Assembly: GCA_003550305.1 (NCBI GenBank)
Contig: QKYT01000110.1
Location: 74,395 to 138,394, forward strand
DNA length: 64,000 nucleotides
Reading direction: 5' to 3'
DNA from: Glomus cerebriforme
Lineage: Eukaryota; Glomeromycota; Glomeromycetes; Glomerales; Glomeraceae
Below the pieces are notes generated by a model. The model was not told the DNA's origin and made no database searches. It saw nothing but the letters and a program-made list of their open reading frames with translations. The position numbers and the translations under genes are program-made. This document shows, piece after piece, positions 1 through 12,076 of the stretch (the first letter of the stretch is position 1; each line of letters begins with the position of its first letter).

Positions 1-577
1 TGGATATCCTTTGCTGTGATAGGGACTACTATCTTTCTTTGCTTTTTTCTGTTTGCTTGGGTTGCTGGGCCGGGACCGGCTTCAGGATCCTCCTGATTAT
101 TTTCGCTAGCCTCATCATCTGCCTGTAATAGGTCATGATGTAGACGTTGACATTCTTTTAAGGTTTTTGGCAAAATACATTCTTCTCCAGTTACTTCGAT
201 CCATCTTCGACGTAATCTTGCACCCCATGTTCTCAAATGTTCTCCAGGCTTTCTTGTATGTCTATCAATATATTCACCCCCTTGATTACCCCTTGGTCCA
301 TGATCTGTGTGGAAGGAGTTGGTAATCGGGATCTGACTTTTCGTAGTACTTCTTTCCTTCGATCCCTTCCTCGTATATGAGAGATTGGAGCTGGGCTTGG
401 TGATTGAAGTCTGGGAATATTAGAAGTCTTAGGTGTTGTGGTTTTCTTTTCCTTTTGAGTAGAAGTTGGACTACATTGATTTTTATTACTTTGATAATGC
501 TGACGAAGTTTAGCTAGTCTTGTGAATTTATATCCACAGCAAACACATGTAGTATCTTTTTTATCTGATCTAGGCAT
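1..577 (-). pseudogene. C2H2-like zinc-finger protein, frameshifted, runs off left edge
   Basis: The first frame starts at 577 and gives 114 residues. Near its N-terminus is a C2H2-like finger (CVCCGYKF, then LRQHY and a later Cys), followed by a Ser/Pro/Thr-rich basic linker, and it stops at 233. A second minus-strand frame overlaps it: from about 345 down to base 1 it is open without a stop and reads like real protein (HGPRGNQGG, RTWGARLRRRWIEVTG, then an acidic stretch). The simplest reading is one protein with a single-base frameshift somewhere between about 240 and 360, or a sequencing error there. I do not recognise the family. A Cys-rich ORF lies divergently at 696. Function unknown; a mobile-element-associated DNA-binding protein is possible but not shown. 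Confidence 0.5.
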
Positions 578-695
578 GCTATATAAGTCTCACCTGTTAT
601 ATATATCATGTAAACTTTTTCACAATTTAAAATATTTAATCCTATGACCCCAAATGTTTAATTACTTTTTTATATTTTCGAATTTATGAGAAAAT

Positions 696-884
696 ATGGC
701 TATGATGCGCCGGCCATGCACTATTTGTGGTAAACCTACAAAGATAGGTAAACCTTTAGAGGTTGATAATGGCCTATGTAGCTATTGTAATAAGAGCAAT
801 TATCAAATCNGGCATGTGAATATNCTTCGGGATAAGGNCNAGATGTTCGATCTGTATAGTGAAGAGGTGAGACTTAGAGGTTAG
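696..884 (+). CDS. Small CxxC-CxxC zinc-ribbon-like ORF of unknown function
   Basis: A 62-codon ORF with paired CxxC motifs (CTICGK near residues 8-13 and CSYCNK near 28-33), as in zinc ribbons. It starts 118 bases from, and diverges from, the C2H2-like frame on the other strand, so the two could share a promoter. Four ambiguous bases (N) fall in its second half, and its 3' end runs into the AGGTGAGACTT repeat, so the C-terminus is unreliable. It may be the 5' exon of a longer gene or a fragment. No function assigned. Confidence 0.35.
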   Translation: MAMMRRPCTICGKPTKIGKPLEVDNGLCSYCNKSNYQIXHVNXLRDKXXMFDLYSEEVRLRG

Positions 885-1095
885 ACTTAGAGGTGAGACT
901 TAGAGATGAGACTTAGAGGTGAACATATCTTGGGTACATGTTCCGCTTCGCTCCGCAGACTGTGAACACTATTTGCTTTCCCTAGAGGTGAGACATATAG
1001 GTGAGACTTATTTTTTTCGCCTAGAAATTAGACTTTTAGGTGAGATTTAGAGGTGAGACTTAAATATGTTNGCCCAGAGGTGAGACTTTTTGTCT
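863..1095 (+). repeat. Degenerate short repeat built on AGAGGTGAGACTTA
   Basis: The unit AGAGGTGAGACTTA (about 13-14 bases) recurs in tandem at about 863-920, then in scattered copies at about 985, 1005, 1038, 1050 and 1076, with one more at about 1226. Variants include AGAGGTTAGACTTA and AGAGATGAGACTTA. The inverse form AAGTCTCACCT occurs at about 586, on the other side of the zinc-ribbon ORF, so copies flank it in opposite orientations. Confidence 0.7.
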
Positions 1096-1099
1096 TATT

Positions 1100-2220
1100 A
1101 TTTATGTAAATGAAATGACTCCAGAAAGGGTTTTAGCATAATGAGAAATTAATGGTATGCTAGAATATGTTCATTAATCTTTTAATCAAGAATTTTGTAT
1201 CCGAACCCGTTAAATCTTACCTCAAAGAGGTGAGACTTATCGGGGATTTTGTTTTCAGCAATGAATCAACTTTAGAATTAATTCTAGGATAACATAAAAA
1301 TATGGTATACAAATTAGGCTTGACTGGTCGAACCCCGAACACACTCGAACACTTCGGTCCTTGGTGTTCAGGATTCTCCTGAGGGGCAAGCAAAATGGCA
1401 TACTTTTTTCAATATATTATTTGGGATTAAAACAGGCCAGCGTGTTAACAAAAATGGTATTCTCCTTTAACTTGGAAACAAAAAATTTGGGTAAGGAAAT
1501 ATATTAACATAATTTAAGCCCACCCTGATTTTAAGCTTGAATTCAATATTGGATTTCGATATGTTTTCTGGTCTTGTAGATAAATTTGGGGTTCATTAAA
1601 GATTTCAAAATTTTCGTATATCAAGAAAGTGGTCGGGAGGCCACACACTTTTATATTCCTATTCGGAAATTTTTGTCCCAGAACCCCCAAATATGCCTAT
1701 ATTATATAATATATTAATAGAGAATAAGAAAGTGCCAGGATCACTCACGAAGTGTAGAAAAAAGTGAGATTTACTAAGAAAATAATGAATGCAATACCCA
1801 AGAAATAAAATGGGAGAATAATTTAAAGTGTAATGTTAATTGAATCATACGAAAATTAATTTGTAACGAGAAATAGAAAGAAATGGTGATGTAAATTGAA
1901 AAAAAAGAAAATGAACAAGAATAATAAAAGATAATGAAGAAACGAACACAGGAAAAATTAGTAAATGAAAAAAAAGTACAACAAATGGAGATTATTAAAT
2001 ATTGTTGGGAATTGCTAAAACAATAGACAATATTTAGTAAAATTAATGATTTGTTTAGATAAGATAGAAATATTTAACTAGACTGAAAATTTTTAAATTT
2101 AATTTTTAAATAATCAAATGAACAATTAATATAAAAAATCATTAGGTAGAAAAAAATTAAATAATAAAAAGTTTATTTTCTTGTTAACATATAAAATATT
2201 TTTTAATGACTTGAAAAACT
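1100..2220. other. Intergenic, no gene seen
   Basis: Contains a more GC-rich patch at about 1320-1400 with a small potential hairpin (GAACAC...GTGTTC) and a purine-rich, A/G-biased stretch at about 1710-2000. I see no convincing reading frame or RNA gene. Confidence 0.6.
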
Positions 2221-2225
2221 TCATA

Positions 2226-2600
2226 ATTATTTACCTACTGGTATACTTAAATTAGGATGAGAATGACTATAAATACTCCATTCAACATTATCTTTAGCTC
2301 TTAAATCATTACCCTGCAAAATGCCGGACATAATTTGAAAAACAATCTATGGAATATTGATAATATTACTATTATAACCTACTTTTGCGCTTTGAACAAC
2401 ATTTTTATTTGTAAATAAGAATATAAAGCCATTCTAAACATTTTATTAATCAAATCTTCAGGTATTAATACTCCAAAAGAATATATTTTATCAAAAAAAT
2501 CTTAAGATATATGATAAAATCTGATTAAAGCGATAAACCTATGAAGAGTTCTTTACATAATTGTGATGTCCTCTTTACTCCATTTCTTGACATCTTGTTA
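2226..2600 (-). pseudogene. Decayed coding fragment, unknown family
   Basis: The minus strand, read over three shifting frames, gives protein-like pieces: LIPEDLINKMFRMALYSYLQ, then NIINIP, then GNDLRAKDNVEWSIYSHSHP followed by NLSIPVGK. Stops and frameshifts separate them. The pieces have the composition of real protein rather than AT noise, but I do not recognise the family. Probably the 3' part of a dead gene. Confidence 0.3.
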
Positions 2601-2838
2601 TTATAAAATTTCACAACGTAATTTTGGCCACCCAAATTACTAAAAATGAAAGGTCAAAATTTTTCAATTACCTTTTATCTAAAAGACTAAATTCTTCAAG
2701 TTTTTTATATATTATATTATATAATAACAAATGAAATAATTGATAAAAATGAAACCTGTAAATATAATTAATAAAAACAATGTAATAATATTATGATTAA
2801 TAAAACCAGATTTAATAAAAAATACATTAAATTACATA

Positions 2839-3809
2839 TATAGTGGTGAGCAAAATTATTTGGAAAACTTTCACGATAATTTCCTTGCATCTTATTGTTT
2901 TCATTGATCTAACCAAATTTCATCAGGAATCATTTCTCATTCCTCAACCATAAACACCTACATTCCTTTTAACAAGCCTCCATAAGTTTTCAATCAGATT
3001 GAGATCAGGGCTGTTGGATGGCCAATCCATTACTTCTGAGACATGTTTTTGGAGAAAATTTTTTGCTAAGCGACTAGTGTTTTTAGGATCATTATTCTGT
3101 TGCAGCTCCAATTATCTCCCATCATTTCCTCAAGCTGTTCTTCAAGAATTTTAACATAGAATTTAGCATCCATTATCCCAACAGACCTGTTTTACCACAT
3201 GCAGAAAATTCACCTCATGCATGAATTTTTTTGTCTATTTTTGGAATAGGCTTGACCAGCCGATAATGCTTGTACTATTGAATAATTGTGTTTCTGAATA
3301 TTTCATTTATGATCAACCATGAGCATTGCAAGTGGGATAGAATTTTATAATTATGATGGCGAAGATGTCTTCCAACTGTGTGTCTGGACACTGTTACACA
3401 CTTTTCTGAGAGTTTTTTGGCTAAATTTTTTGTTGATACTAAAGGATTTCACCTAATTTGTTGGCCTATAACATTGATACAGCTTTTATAATCTTTTTGG
3501 CTGACCTGCACCAGGTTTTTTGAGCCACATCACCTGTCGTTTCCAATTTTTCCAGGTTATAGTATATTGTGGAGAGTCCAATGTTAGTACGACACTAAAT
3601 TTTACTTGCAAAACGTATTTCTTCAGTCAACTAATGTAAAATTACTTCTCGTTGCCATTTTTTTGACATAACCTATGGTTTTGGAGATATTTTTCTTGGT
3701 GTACAAAGTTTAGTTAAATGTATTGTAATCTGATTGGGCTATTTTGATGATCCTTTTCACGTGATCAAAGTCACATGATTGTTTCTCGAAAAATTTTGCT
3801 CGCACTGTA
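2839..3809 (-). mobile_element. Tc1/mariner-family transposon relic with terminal inverted repeats
   Basis: The minus strand reads as a Tc1-like transposase from an ATG at 3669 down to about 2890, interrupted by stops. The N-terminus starts MSKKWQREVILH and continues as a helix-turn-helix region (TNIGLSTIYYNLEKLE). The C-terminus has the classic catalytic block WPSNSPDLNLIENLWRLVKR, so the third acidic residue (E of LIEN) is visible. The ends carry matching inverted repeats: TATAGTGGTGAGCAAAATT on the left and TACAGTGCGAGCAAAATTT reading in from the right, each next to TA, as expected for TA target duplication. Total length is about 970 bases. It is dead: in-frame stops occur in the first 30 codons and elsewhere. 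Confidence 0.85.
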
Positions 3810-5600
3810 TAATAATAAAATAATAAAAAAAAAAATACAGTAAAAGAAACAATAAGCTATTAGCAAAATTCGACATGTAAAGAAATTAGGAGATAATATT
3901 GAGGTATTGAATAGTGTTTCTAACATCTTACTTGTTATAATGTATTACGTTTTGTAGGGAAAGAGAATAAGAACTATTTAATTGAACTTCAATGACTTGT
4001 GGTTCAATAATCATATCAGTAAAGGATGAATCATTGGCATGTGTTTCAACGACAGAAAAGTTTGAAATAGAGAAACGAGCTTTAGGTAATTTTATGAAGT
4101 CAAAATTTAGAAAATTGAAATTTTTTTTTTACAAATTTAGCAATTTACCGTGTTCTAGCTTAATTTTATAACCATTTTTGTAGATTTTAACGATTTTCTG
4201 GCTCAAATTTTTATCACATTATTTTTATTTTTTCAAAAATCACATGAACTTCAAAAAAAAAAATTTTTTTTTTGTTTTTGATTCGGGTATATTTCAAATT
4301 TTTCTATGTATTTTTTTGCATTATAAATAGGTATTTTGTTTTGATTTTATTAACTATTTTTTTTATTTTAGAATTAGAAAATTTCTTGACTAAATTGACG
4401 AACTCGGCAGAACTTTCTTGAGGTAATGATCATATTTTTATGGGTTTGACAGGTTATTTTTTTTAGGGATTGGAAATGATAAAAGGCACTTTTTTGACGA
4501 ACTCATGATCCCTTTTGTGTTGATAGTCTTGATATTATAGTTTTTTTGTGATTTCTTTCGTACATTGATTTTTTATATAAAATTAGTTTACGAATTTGTA
4601 GCTTTTTTTGATGTAAAAAAAGTCATACTATGTTAATGGGCCGGTTGTTTCAATTTCTCTGTTTTTTTTTATTTTTTGAGGTACGCTCAATTATATTGGT
4701 ATTAGTAGTTTAGTGAGTAAGTTATTTTTAGTTTTAATCCAAAAATGTTCATTTTTTTATATTATTTAAAAAAAATTATTTTGCTATTATCATGTCTTTA
4801 AAAGAAATCTGCTCTTGGAAATATGGAATGTGTATTGGCAAATATTATAAAAAAATTCAAACATAAAATTAATGTTGTTTAGGAAATAAAGTTTTTTTTT
4901 TACTGGTTTGTAATTAAAAAAAAAAAAGAGCAATGTACTTTAATCGGGATAAAAGAAAATCACAAGTTCGTTATTATAAATAAATAACTTGTCAAGAGCT
5001 AAATCAGGATATAAAGTTATATTTAATTTTAAATATTCTTGATTAACCCGTGTTACCAATAATAATAATATAAGTAACATATTGCAGAAAAAATTTTTTT
5101 TAGTACATTAATTTTTTTAAAAAAATTTAAATTTTACAATTTCACATAAATTATACGGAAAATTTTCAATTGGTGGATTGTAGACTTAGTCTATTTGCTC
5201 CATGTAATTCATTAACATACTATCATTTGTGACTTAGATGAAGATATAAGAAAAGATTGAACAAATCAAATCTTATAAAATGTTGTGATTTTTTGGCGTA
5301 TATTATGATTGCCGTTAAAAATCTGACTGAAACACATTTTTAATGACTTTGCAAATACATTTTTTATTATGCTAAGTCAGATTTACGTTATTTTTTTAAT
5401 AAAATGAGGTGAAAAAATCGGTTACGTTAGATTTTTAACACTCAAATCTCTTAATTTTTTTTTCAAATTGAAAATTTTATTAACGTTTTACTAAATTTGG
5501 CCACAAATACAAAGGCTGTTAAAGATCGAATGATATAAAAGATTTCTATATAAAAACAACGTATCAAATATCAAACACATAATCTCTCTAAAATTACCTT
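3810..5600. other. AT-rich intergenic DNA, no gene seen
   Basis: Long T and A homopolymer runs and no frame with protein-like composition on either strand. I see no RNA gene or clear repeat. Confidence 0.6.
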
Positions 5601-5603
5601 CTT

Positions 5604-6760
5604 TTAATCATTTTTATGATTTGATCGTGTTGTCACTGATATCTTTGAACGTGTTTCAATTGGTGTTAAACGTGTTGATTTTTTATGTTTGCGTTGATTT
5701 CTATGTTTTCTTGATCCATCATTAAGAATTTCTTCAACAGTAACTTCAACAATATGGTTTGATTGACGGTTTGATTGATTTTGACAGTGTGATTGATGGT
5801 TTGATTTTTTACCTGATTTTTTATGACTAGCATAAGACTCATCATAAATATTAATTCTAACATGATTTTCTAGAGTCAAATCATTTTCACCATTGGTATT
5901 TGAGTCAGAATCATTAACTGTTAGGTCTATGACCTCACTTCTTCTTAATAATTGTTAAATCTATAATTTCAGATTGATTTCTTGATTACCATGTTCACTA
6001 GTATCAATTTCAACACATGCTAGTCTTCCTGAACCTAATTCTAATTATATACATATTGAGGCTTTTAGCATTTTATTTTAAATAAAAATTATATTAGAAA
6101 TAACAATTATATAAAATATCTGTTAATCCTATTTGTATTTCATTAATACTACTATCAGTTGTATTAATATCTGTTTGAAATAATCTAGCAGTTGATACTA
6201 AAGATTCATTATTTGCTTCTTGTTTTATAACTGATTGTATTCTATCTTTGGTATCCTGATTCGCTAAAACTTCTGAACATTCAATGCATAATTCAATATA
6301 GTCATGAAACTCTTTAACTGAATTGTAATTATGACAAAGTATCAAGTTGCAAGTGCATGTACTCACAAAAAGCAACCTTTGTGTTCAGAATCATTCCTCC
6401 ATCGAATCTAAAATAAATAAAAAATATTATTTTTAAATTGGCTGACAATTTAAATTACAATTAAAATTTAAAATACCATAATCTTTTCTCAAGTGGAAAT
6501 TGGGCTGATCCAAATATAAAAACTATGAGTTTCTCAAGTGCTTCAGAGTTTTAATTATGAATCCAATCTTTAAACCAGTTAAAGGTTCATTGTCGATTCA
6601 AACGTAAAGAGGGAACTTCATTTAACATCATTTCTATTTGAAATTCATCAAGTTGGCTTAAAAATATATCACTATTTAATTTCAGATATAGTATTTTTTT
6701 CTAGTTCCTTCTAGTCTAATCTTCGTAATTCCTATTGTGAAGACAAATAATTTAAAAAAT
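5604..6760 (-). pseudogene. HECT-domain-like gene fragment, broken
   Basis: Minus-strand pieces resemble the C-terminal lobe of HECT E3 ubiquitin ligases. At about 6480-6660 one frame reads FNWFKDWIHN, then EALEKLIVFIFGSAQFPL, comparable to the 'FLxFVTGSxxxP' region. At about 6290-6375 another reads VSTCTCNLILCHNYNSVKEF, comparable to the 'HTCFNxLxLPxYxSxxEF' segment that carries the catalytic Cys. The last part (5604-5879) is a basic, Asn/Gln/Ser-rich tail. Stops and frameshifts separate the pieces, so no intact ligase can be made here. The HECT assignment rests on pattern similarity seen by eye. Confidence 0.45.
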
Positions 6761-6949
6761 TATTATATCATGACGGTTTTTTAATTGTATATGTTTTTTA
6801 GAATAAAGCAATCATACAATTTCGTTTTACCTAATCAATGCTTATATTATTTATTTAGTTTTCATAAACTTTAACACATCAAATATAAATATTACAAACG
6901 TAAATAGTAACTTTATCTCCTTTCTATCCCAATTTTTTGTCAGCTAATG

Positions 6950-8999
6950 GATCTGAGAATCATGCAAAGGTTGTTAGAACAGATGCAAGGTAGGCAGAGA
7001 ATTACTTGCAATGAAAGTATGAAACGCATCTCAATCTCTTTAATACTAGTGATATGTTTTTTCTATCACATCACAAGTACACGTGACCATGTGAACTTTT
7101 GTGAAATTGCTAGGATTATGTTTGAAATATACAACTTGAACACCACTCTCCAACACTTTATCAGACAGCCAATAAGGATACAATTTAACATAATCCTCAC
7201 GTGTAAAATTGATGATCCATATCTCAGACTTTTTGTATAAATTAGTACGTGATCATAATATTCATCGAGTTATCCTTTCATTGGCATTGCTAATAATTCA
7301 AGAAGTATGATTTGACCATTTTTTCCAACTACTAAATCACAGTATTTGTCATTATTATCCATTTTTAGGTGCCATTGTCCGGTTATTTCAGCACCTTCCT
7401 TACAGAGCCAGTTTACAAGGACCCTATATAACTTATTTTCATAAGTGGAACTCACATTTTAGTCTTGCCATTAACAAGTTCTGATGCAATTTTGAACAAT
7501 CGATAAAATCCCATTTGGATGATGTCTTTATCGAAGTAGCAGAGTGCCTCCTCTAAAAATACTTAAAGTGTCCAGTTCATCTTCATTTCGCAGGAGAGCA
7601 TAATTCAGTAGAGAAGATGGGTATAAATCAGGAATTATATATCAGCAGATAAGTAAATCTATAAATGGAGATGACATTCAATATATGTTTGAATTTTGGG
7701 GTCTCCTTCATATGTATGTCAAGACACCTTCGGATATTAGAAATTTGACTAAATTAAGTTCATTACTATCTGTGATTTTCTCAGTATTAAGGAAACCAAG
7801 AAATTTAGTATGTAGTAGATTCATGGCATCTTGAGCATCATCAGACTTTAAAGATTTAATCATTCTTGAAATGGTGCATAATTAGAAATTTCCATTCCCA
7901 AATTCTTGATTTTGTAAAGTATCCATATTGAATATTCTCCATTGATTTTCACAAGACCAGCATGTCTATGTCTATTAAAAAAATACAAAACGAAAAATTT
8001 AGAATTTACATAATTACTCTAACCTACTTCACATACCCATTCGTCAATGCGTAGATATCATCTATGATCTGATCATCAATTTTTAAGTTATGGTCATTCA
8101 TAAAATCCTTGAAAATAAGTTTTACTTGTCCTTTGATGAAATCCAATTTGCAAATGCATTATTAATATTGAATGGTGACAAAGACCGATCTCATTTCTCT
8201 CAATAGAATCACCATTATTCACACCATATTTTCTTCCAATGATTGCATTAAAATCCTCTCCAAAATCATCATCAAAATCACCAAAATTTTCTGATTCTTT
8301 GAATCATGAAGCACTTAACATGTTTCGTTCATTGAAGATGAACTCTAACATCATATCAGTATTAGAGTGGCTGCTTCACTCACTGTAAAATTCAGCAAGT
8401 TCATTTTGTGTCTTTATTATTTTATCATCCATTTCTGAAAGAAATAAAATAAGATGTCTCCTTTCTGCTTTATATTTTTCCGGACTGGTTCAAAGCTAGA
8501 ATGCTGAAGGTACTGATTCCAATAATGGATTTTATTACGTATGAAGGTCTGGTTTTAATAGCATGAAGGTTAGATAAAAATGAGTTGCAGACTTCATTGA
8601 GTCTAGATGAAAGCAAAGTATCTAATTCGTCAAAGAAAAGAATTATGTTCCTGCTACGCACTTCATAAAAATAACTCCAAATCTCTGCACTGTTCGCAAA
8701 TACATCTATTATGTCTTCTAGTGTTTCCATATTGGGTATGTTATAAGATTCATAAGATATAGTTTCTCTTAGATTAATCCTATTCTTGTATTTTTTAACT
8801 AGATACCTCTGGCAACCACTGACCAAAAGTGATTAACATTTTCAGATAAATAGCTAAAAGCAAAACTATTTGGCAGAATGGAGTAAGAATAATAAAAATC
8901 TATATTAATGTCCAGTTGTCCACTGCTCAAGCAATGCAACAATAAAACTTGCTTGCTAAATGAAAGTATTCTTTTTCTTCCAGCTAATCTATTGCTCAT
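6950..8999 (-). pseudogene. Crinkler-like ATPase/nuclease gene, broken by frameshifts
   Basis: Pieces run in order down the minus strand. At 8799-8999 is a leading segment. At 8470-8826 is a P-loop ATPase part with a Walker B-like motif IILFFDELDTLL (residues about 61-72 of that piece) followed by a sensor-like SIIGIST. Around 8050-8200 helical pieces NINNAFANWIS and LKIDDQIIDDIYALTNGY follow. At 7270-7455 is a PD-(D/E)XK-like core: YENKLYRVLVNWL, then YCDLVV and IILLELLA. At 6960-7230 is a tail (YPYWLSDKVLESGVQVVYFK). This order matches Crinkler-type proteins of Glomeromycotina, but no N-terminal Crinkler header or Walker A is visible, and several stops and frame changes break it. The relic LTR end at 9015-9088 abuts its 5' side. 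Confidence 0.6.
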
Positions 9000-9143
9000 A
9001 ACGCTCGTGTGGATTCTATATATATTTATTATATATAAAAATAAACTAAACCATAAAATAAACTTTATAAAAAAAATTTGTCACATGATTCCCCTTCAGG
9101 GGTGAGCTCTGCAAACCCTTCGTTTTCCTACAAGAATATTTCT

Positions 9144-9977
9144 TCACTCAATCATCAAGCTCAGAAATAAATAATCATAAAATTTTGTTTCTCCCATACA
9201 TGCTGAATATGTTAGTTTGACATATTTTACTGCGGGTAAATAGAAGACTCCACATGAATTAAAGAGTTCATAAACTCTTTTGGCAGTCTTCTTCACATCC
9301 TTTGACTTTCTTATTCCACAGTATTGGCGCAATGCCTGTTTGTCTTTTTGGCTCCATCCTCGAGAGTTTAAAAACTTCTTACAAGTAATAGTAGTTCTTA
9401 AGGCGCTTATTTAAGCTCTTCTGTCTAAAAGAATTGTATTGCATGATTTGTAATAGTTTATTTAGCCGTTCCACTTCACTTTCACTGTGTATTCGGGTGC
9501 TTGATAACTGGAATTGACAGATTGACATAAATCTTCTTTACATTTATCCAATACTGAATTATTAACACGCATGACTTCGTTTATATCCAAAGAAGTCATA
9601 TTATCTGAAGTTTCTAGCAGAATTCCCACCGAATTAATTTTAATTTCTTCATATTCTTCTCTTTCTTGCATCCACACTCGCAAAAATTGCTTCAGTTAAA
9701 TTTGCAAGTTTTCTGATAGTATTTCCATTGCTAATTGGATTTTTCTTCAAGGTGGTCTATTCACGCCTTTAAATAATTTTCTTCACACTTTATCAATTTT
9801 ATTCGGATTATTTCCCAATCGGTCATAATAAGGGCAAAACTGATTTGCATGGACTAATTTCTTCTGAATTTTTTCATCTAAAGTTCTCAATTTATAGGTT
9901 CCATTTTGTTTAATATCGTGTACGTAATATGGGTCATGCCATTTTTGGTCCAATTTCTTGGCCCTAAAATTTCTCAA
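9144..9977 (-). pseudogene. Post-integrase region with integrase C-terminal fold and extra ORFs
   Basis: 9783-9977 encodes the integrase C-terminal SH3-like segment (HQYHIGDKVLLRNFRAKKL, KWHDPYYVHDIKQNGTYKLR). Downstream in the same direction are two further open stretches not typical of gypsy elements: 9462-9683 (acidic, containing VNSSYQAPEYTVKVKWNG) and 9144-9332 (SQKDKQALRQYCGIRKSKD, KTAKRVYELFNSCGVFYLP). The last two may be an element-specific extra domain or captured host sequence. I do not recognise them. Confidence 0.5.
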
Positions 9978-10199
9978 AAGAACCTTATCACCGATATGAT
10001 ATTGATGCTTGTAAATCTTCTTATCATGCTGTTTGGCTTGTTTTATTTGAGATTGCTCAATGTTCCTATGCGCTTGAGTGGTCCAACAAGCTGATCTAAT
10101 CTGTGAAAAAAGAGATCTTCCAAATCACTTTTAGATCTTTCCTTATCAGGATATCTGGGAATTTCCAGTTCTATCAGCAATACTGCATATCTACCATAG

Positions 10200-10760
10200 G
10201 TGAGTAGAAAGGTTCATATCTAGTGGTATTTTTCACATGGTTCAAAAGGCAAAACAGGCTGATGGCAAAAATACATCCCAATCCTTCTTCCTTTCACTAG
10301 AATATTTGGCTAACATTTCGCACAGAGTGTACGATTAAACCTCTTAACCAATCCATTCATCTAAGAATAGTAGGCAGTAGATAATCTGTGTCAAACTCTT
10401 AGTCATTCACATGAATTTAACATTTTGTTAACAAAATGTATTCCTTGATCGGTTAATAATTTCTTAGAACACCCGTATCAGCAAATAATATCTTTGTAAA
10501 AGAACGATACTACTGAAGTGGCTTTGGCATCTGATAATGCTCGAGTTTCAGGCCACTTGGTTAAATATTCAGTAGCGACTACAATATACTGATTCCCCTT
10601 TTTGGTCAAAAGTAGCAGTCCTATAATATCCATTTCAAAGGGCTGTCCAACTTTTATCAAATGTAACAGTTCAGTTTTTAAGGGTCATTGCCTACGTCGG
10701 CATGTATTGCATGACTGCACATATTATTTAATATCATCTCCCATCTGAGGCCAAAAATAC
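10200..10760 (-). pseudogene. Integrase catalytic core with altered DDE glutamate
   Basis: The minus strand gives a zinc-finger remnant (CNTCRRRQ at about 10690-10715), then GQPFEMDIIGLLLLTKKGNQ (first catalytic Asp), ATEYLTKWPETRAL, later LLTDQGIHFVNKML (second Asp), and MNGLVKRFNRTLCEML near 10320-10360. In functional integrases the last block is 'NGxxERxN', so the third catalytic residue Glu is Lys here, consistent with a single G-to-A change. Several stops are also present. Confidence 0.8.
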
Positions 10761-11559
10761 TTCTTCTTAATAGCTTTATAGATCTCAGTAAAACCAAAGT
10801 GTCCTGCGAGAGGATCTTTGTGAAAACTATAATAATATAAATTCAACTTCAGAAGATTTAATTACTCATAAAGAATGTTGAGGATTTCATGCATTCTTTT
10901 TATATAAAATTCCATTATAAATGATAAAATTTCATATTTGTGATCGATCTAATTCTGCAGGTAATGTCAAATCATCCAAATATCGAGTTAACCGATAGTA
11001 TGTATCCAAATCTATTGTTGCATTAGTTAGAAATAGGTAATCTAGTAATAAAAGTCAAAAATATAATAAAATCTGAAATAGAATAAATAAATTTTCTTCT
11101 TTAACGTATATGCGATAAACTTTCTATGTTTAAGTGTTTCTTTCCTGCGTGGTGTATGGTATCAAAATTATAAGCTTGTAATTTCATTACCCATCAAGCT
11201 AAATGTCTATTGGGTGTCATAGTATTGAAGAAATGACATAATGCAGAGTGATCAAAAATCATTTTTCATATATATAATGATGGAATTTGCTTATTCCCTA
11301 AACCACTGCTAAACATTCTAATTCCATGGCCGTATAATTCTTTTCAGCAGGCAAAAGTGATCTATTAGCATATACAATTATGCGCTTATTTTCCTTTTCA
11401 TGTAATTTAATAAAATATCAGTAATATGATATTAACTCTAAGAATCCTCGAAGCTGTGTTAAATTCTGTGGTCGTGAAAAGTTTTTAACTTTCTCAATTT
11501 TATCTGGGTCTATACAAATTTCCTGATTACTTATAATATGTCCTAGAAAAGCTAATCCC

Positions 11560-12076
11560 GTTAAAAATGAATTTATACTTTTCAGGATTTAGTTTCAATC
11601 TGGCATTTTTAAGCAAGGCGATTGAACACAATATAAAAGTGTTGTAAGTGTTCTTCAAAAGTTGTTGAATATACGTTCAAATCATCCAAATATACCACAA
11701 TAAAATTCTATAGAATATCATGCAGTACTTCATCCATAAGCCTTTGAAACGTTGCTGGCATATTACATAATCCGAAGGGCATCACTGTGAATTGAAACAT
11801 GCCAAATTGTATTATGAAGGTGGTCTTCCTTTATCCTTCACATCCATCTTCACTTGTTAATATCTGCTGGCCAAATCGAGCGAGGTAAACCAGGTGAATG
11901 GAGTCTAACATATCATCAATTCGAGATAAAGGATATTCATCGTATTTCGTTACTTTATTCAGAGGGAGATAATCAACACAAAAGCGTAATTTCCCATTTT
12001 TCTTGCGAACGAGTATAACTAAAAAAAAACTCAAAAACCTCAAGACTTCTTGATCAACTCTTGCTACAACATTCAT
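11560..12076 (-). pseudogene. Reverse transcriptase domain, Ty3/gypsy type
   Basis: Minus-strand pieces carry the conserved blocks in order: VRKKNGKLRFCVDYLPLNKV and YPLSRIDDMLD (fingers/palm), then after a frameshift FTVMPFGLCNMPATFQRLMD, and then VVYLDDLNVYS at about 11670-11700 with the catalytic YLDD box intact. Frameshifts and stops between the blocks abolish a continuous protein. Confidence 0.85.

Noticed and set aside
1310..1400. GC-richer patch with GGTCGAACCCC resembling a tRNA T-arm
   Set aside because: No acceptor stem, anticodon arm or D-arm could be paired around it.
6947..7240. 97-codon plus-strand ORF
   Set aside because: The opposite strand carries the Crinkler-like tail with family-like content; the plus frame looks like its shadow.
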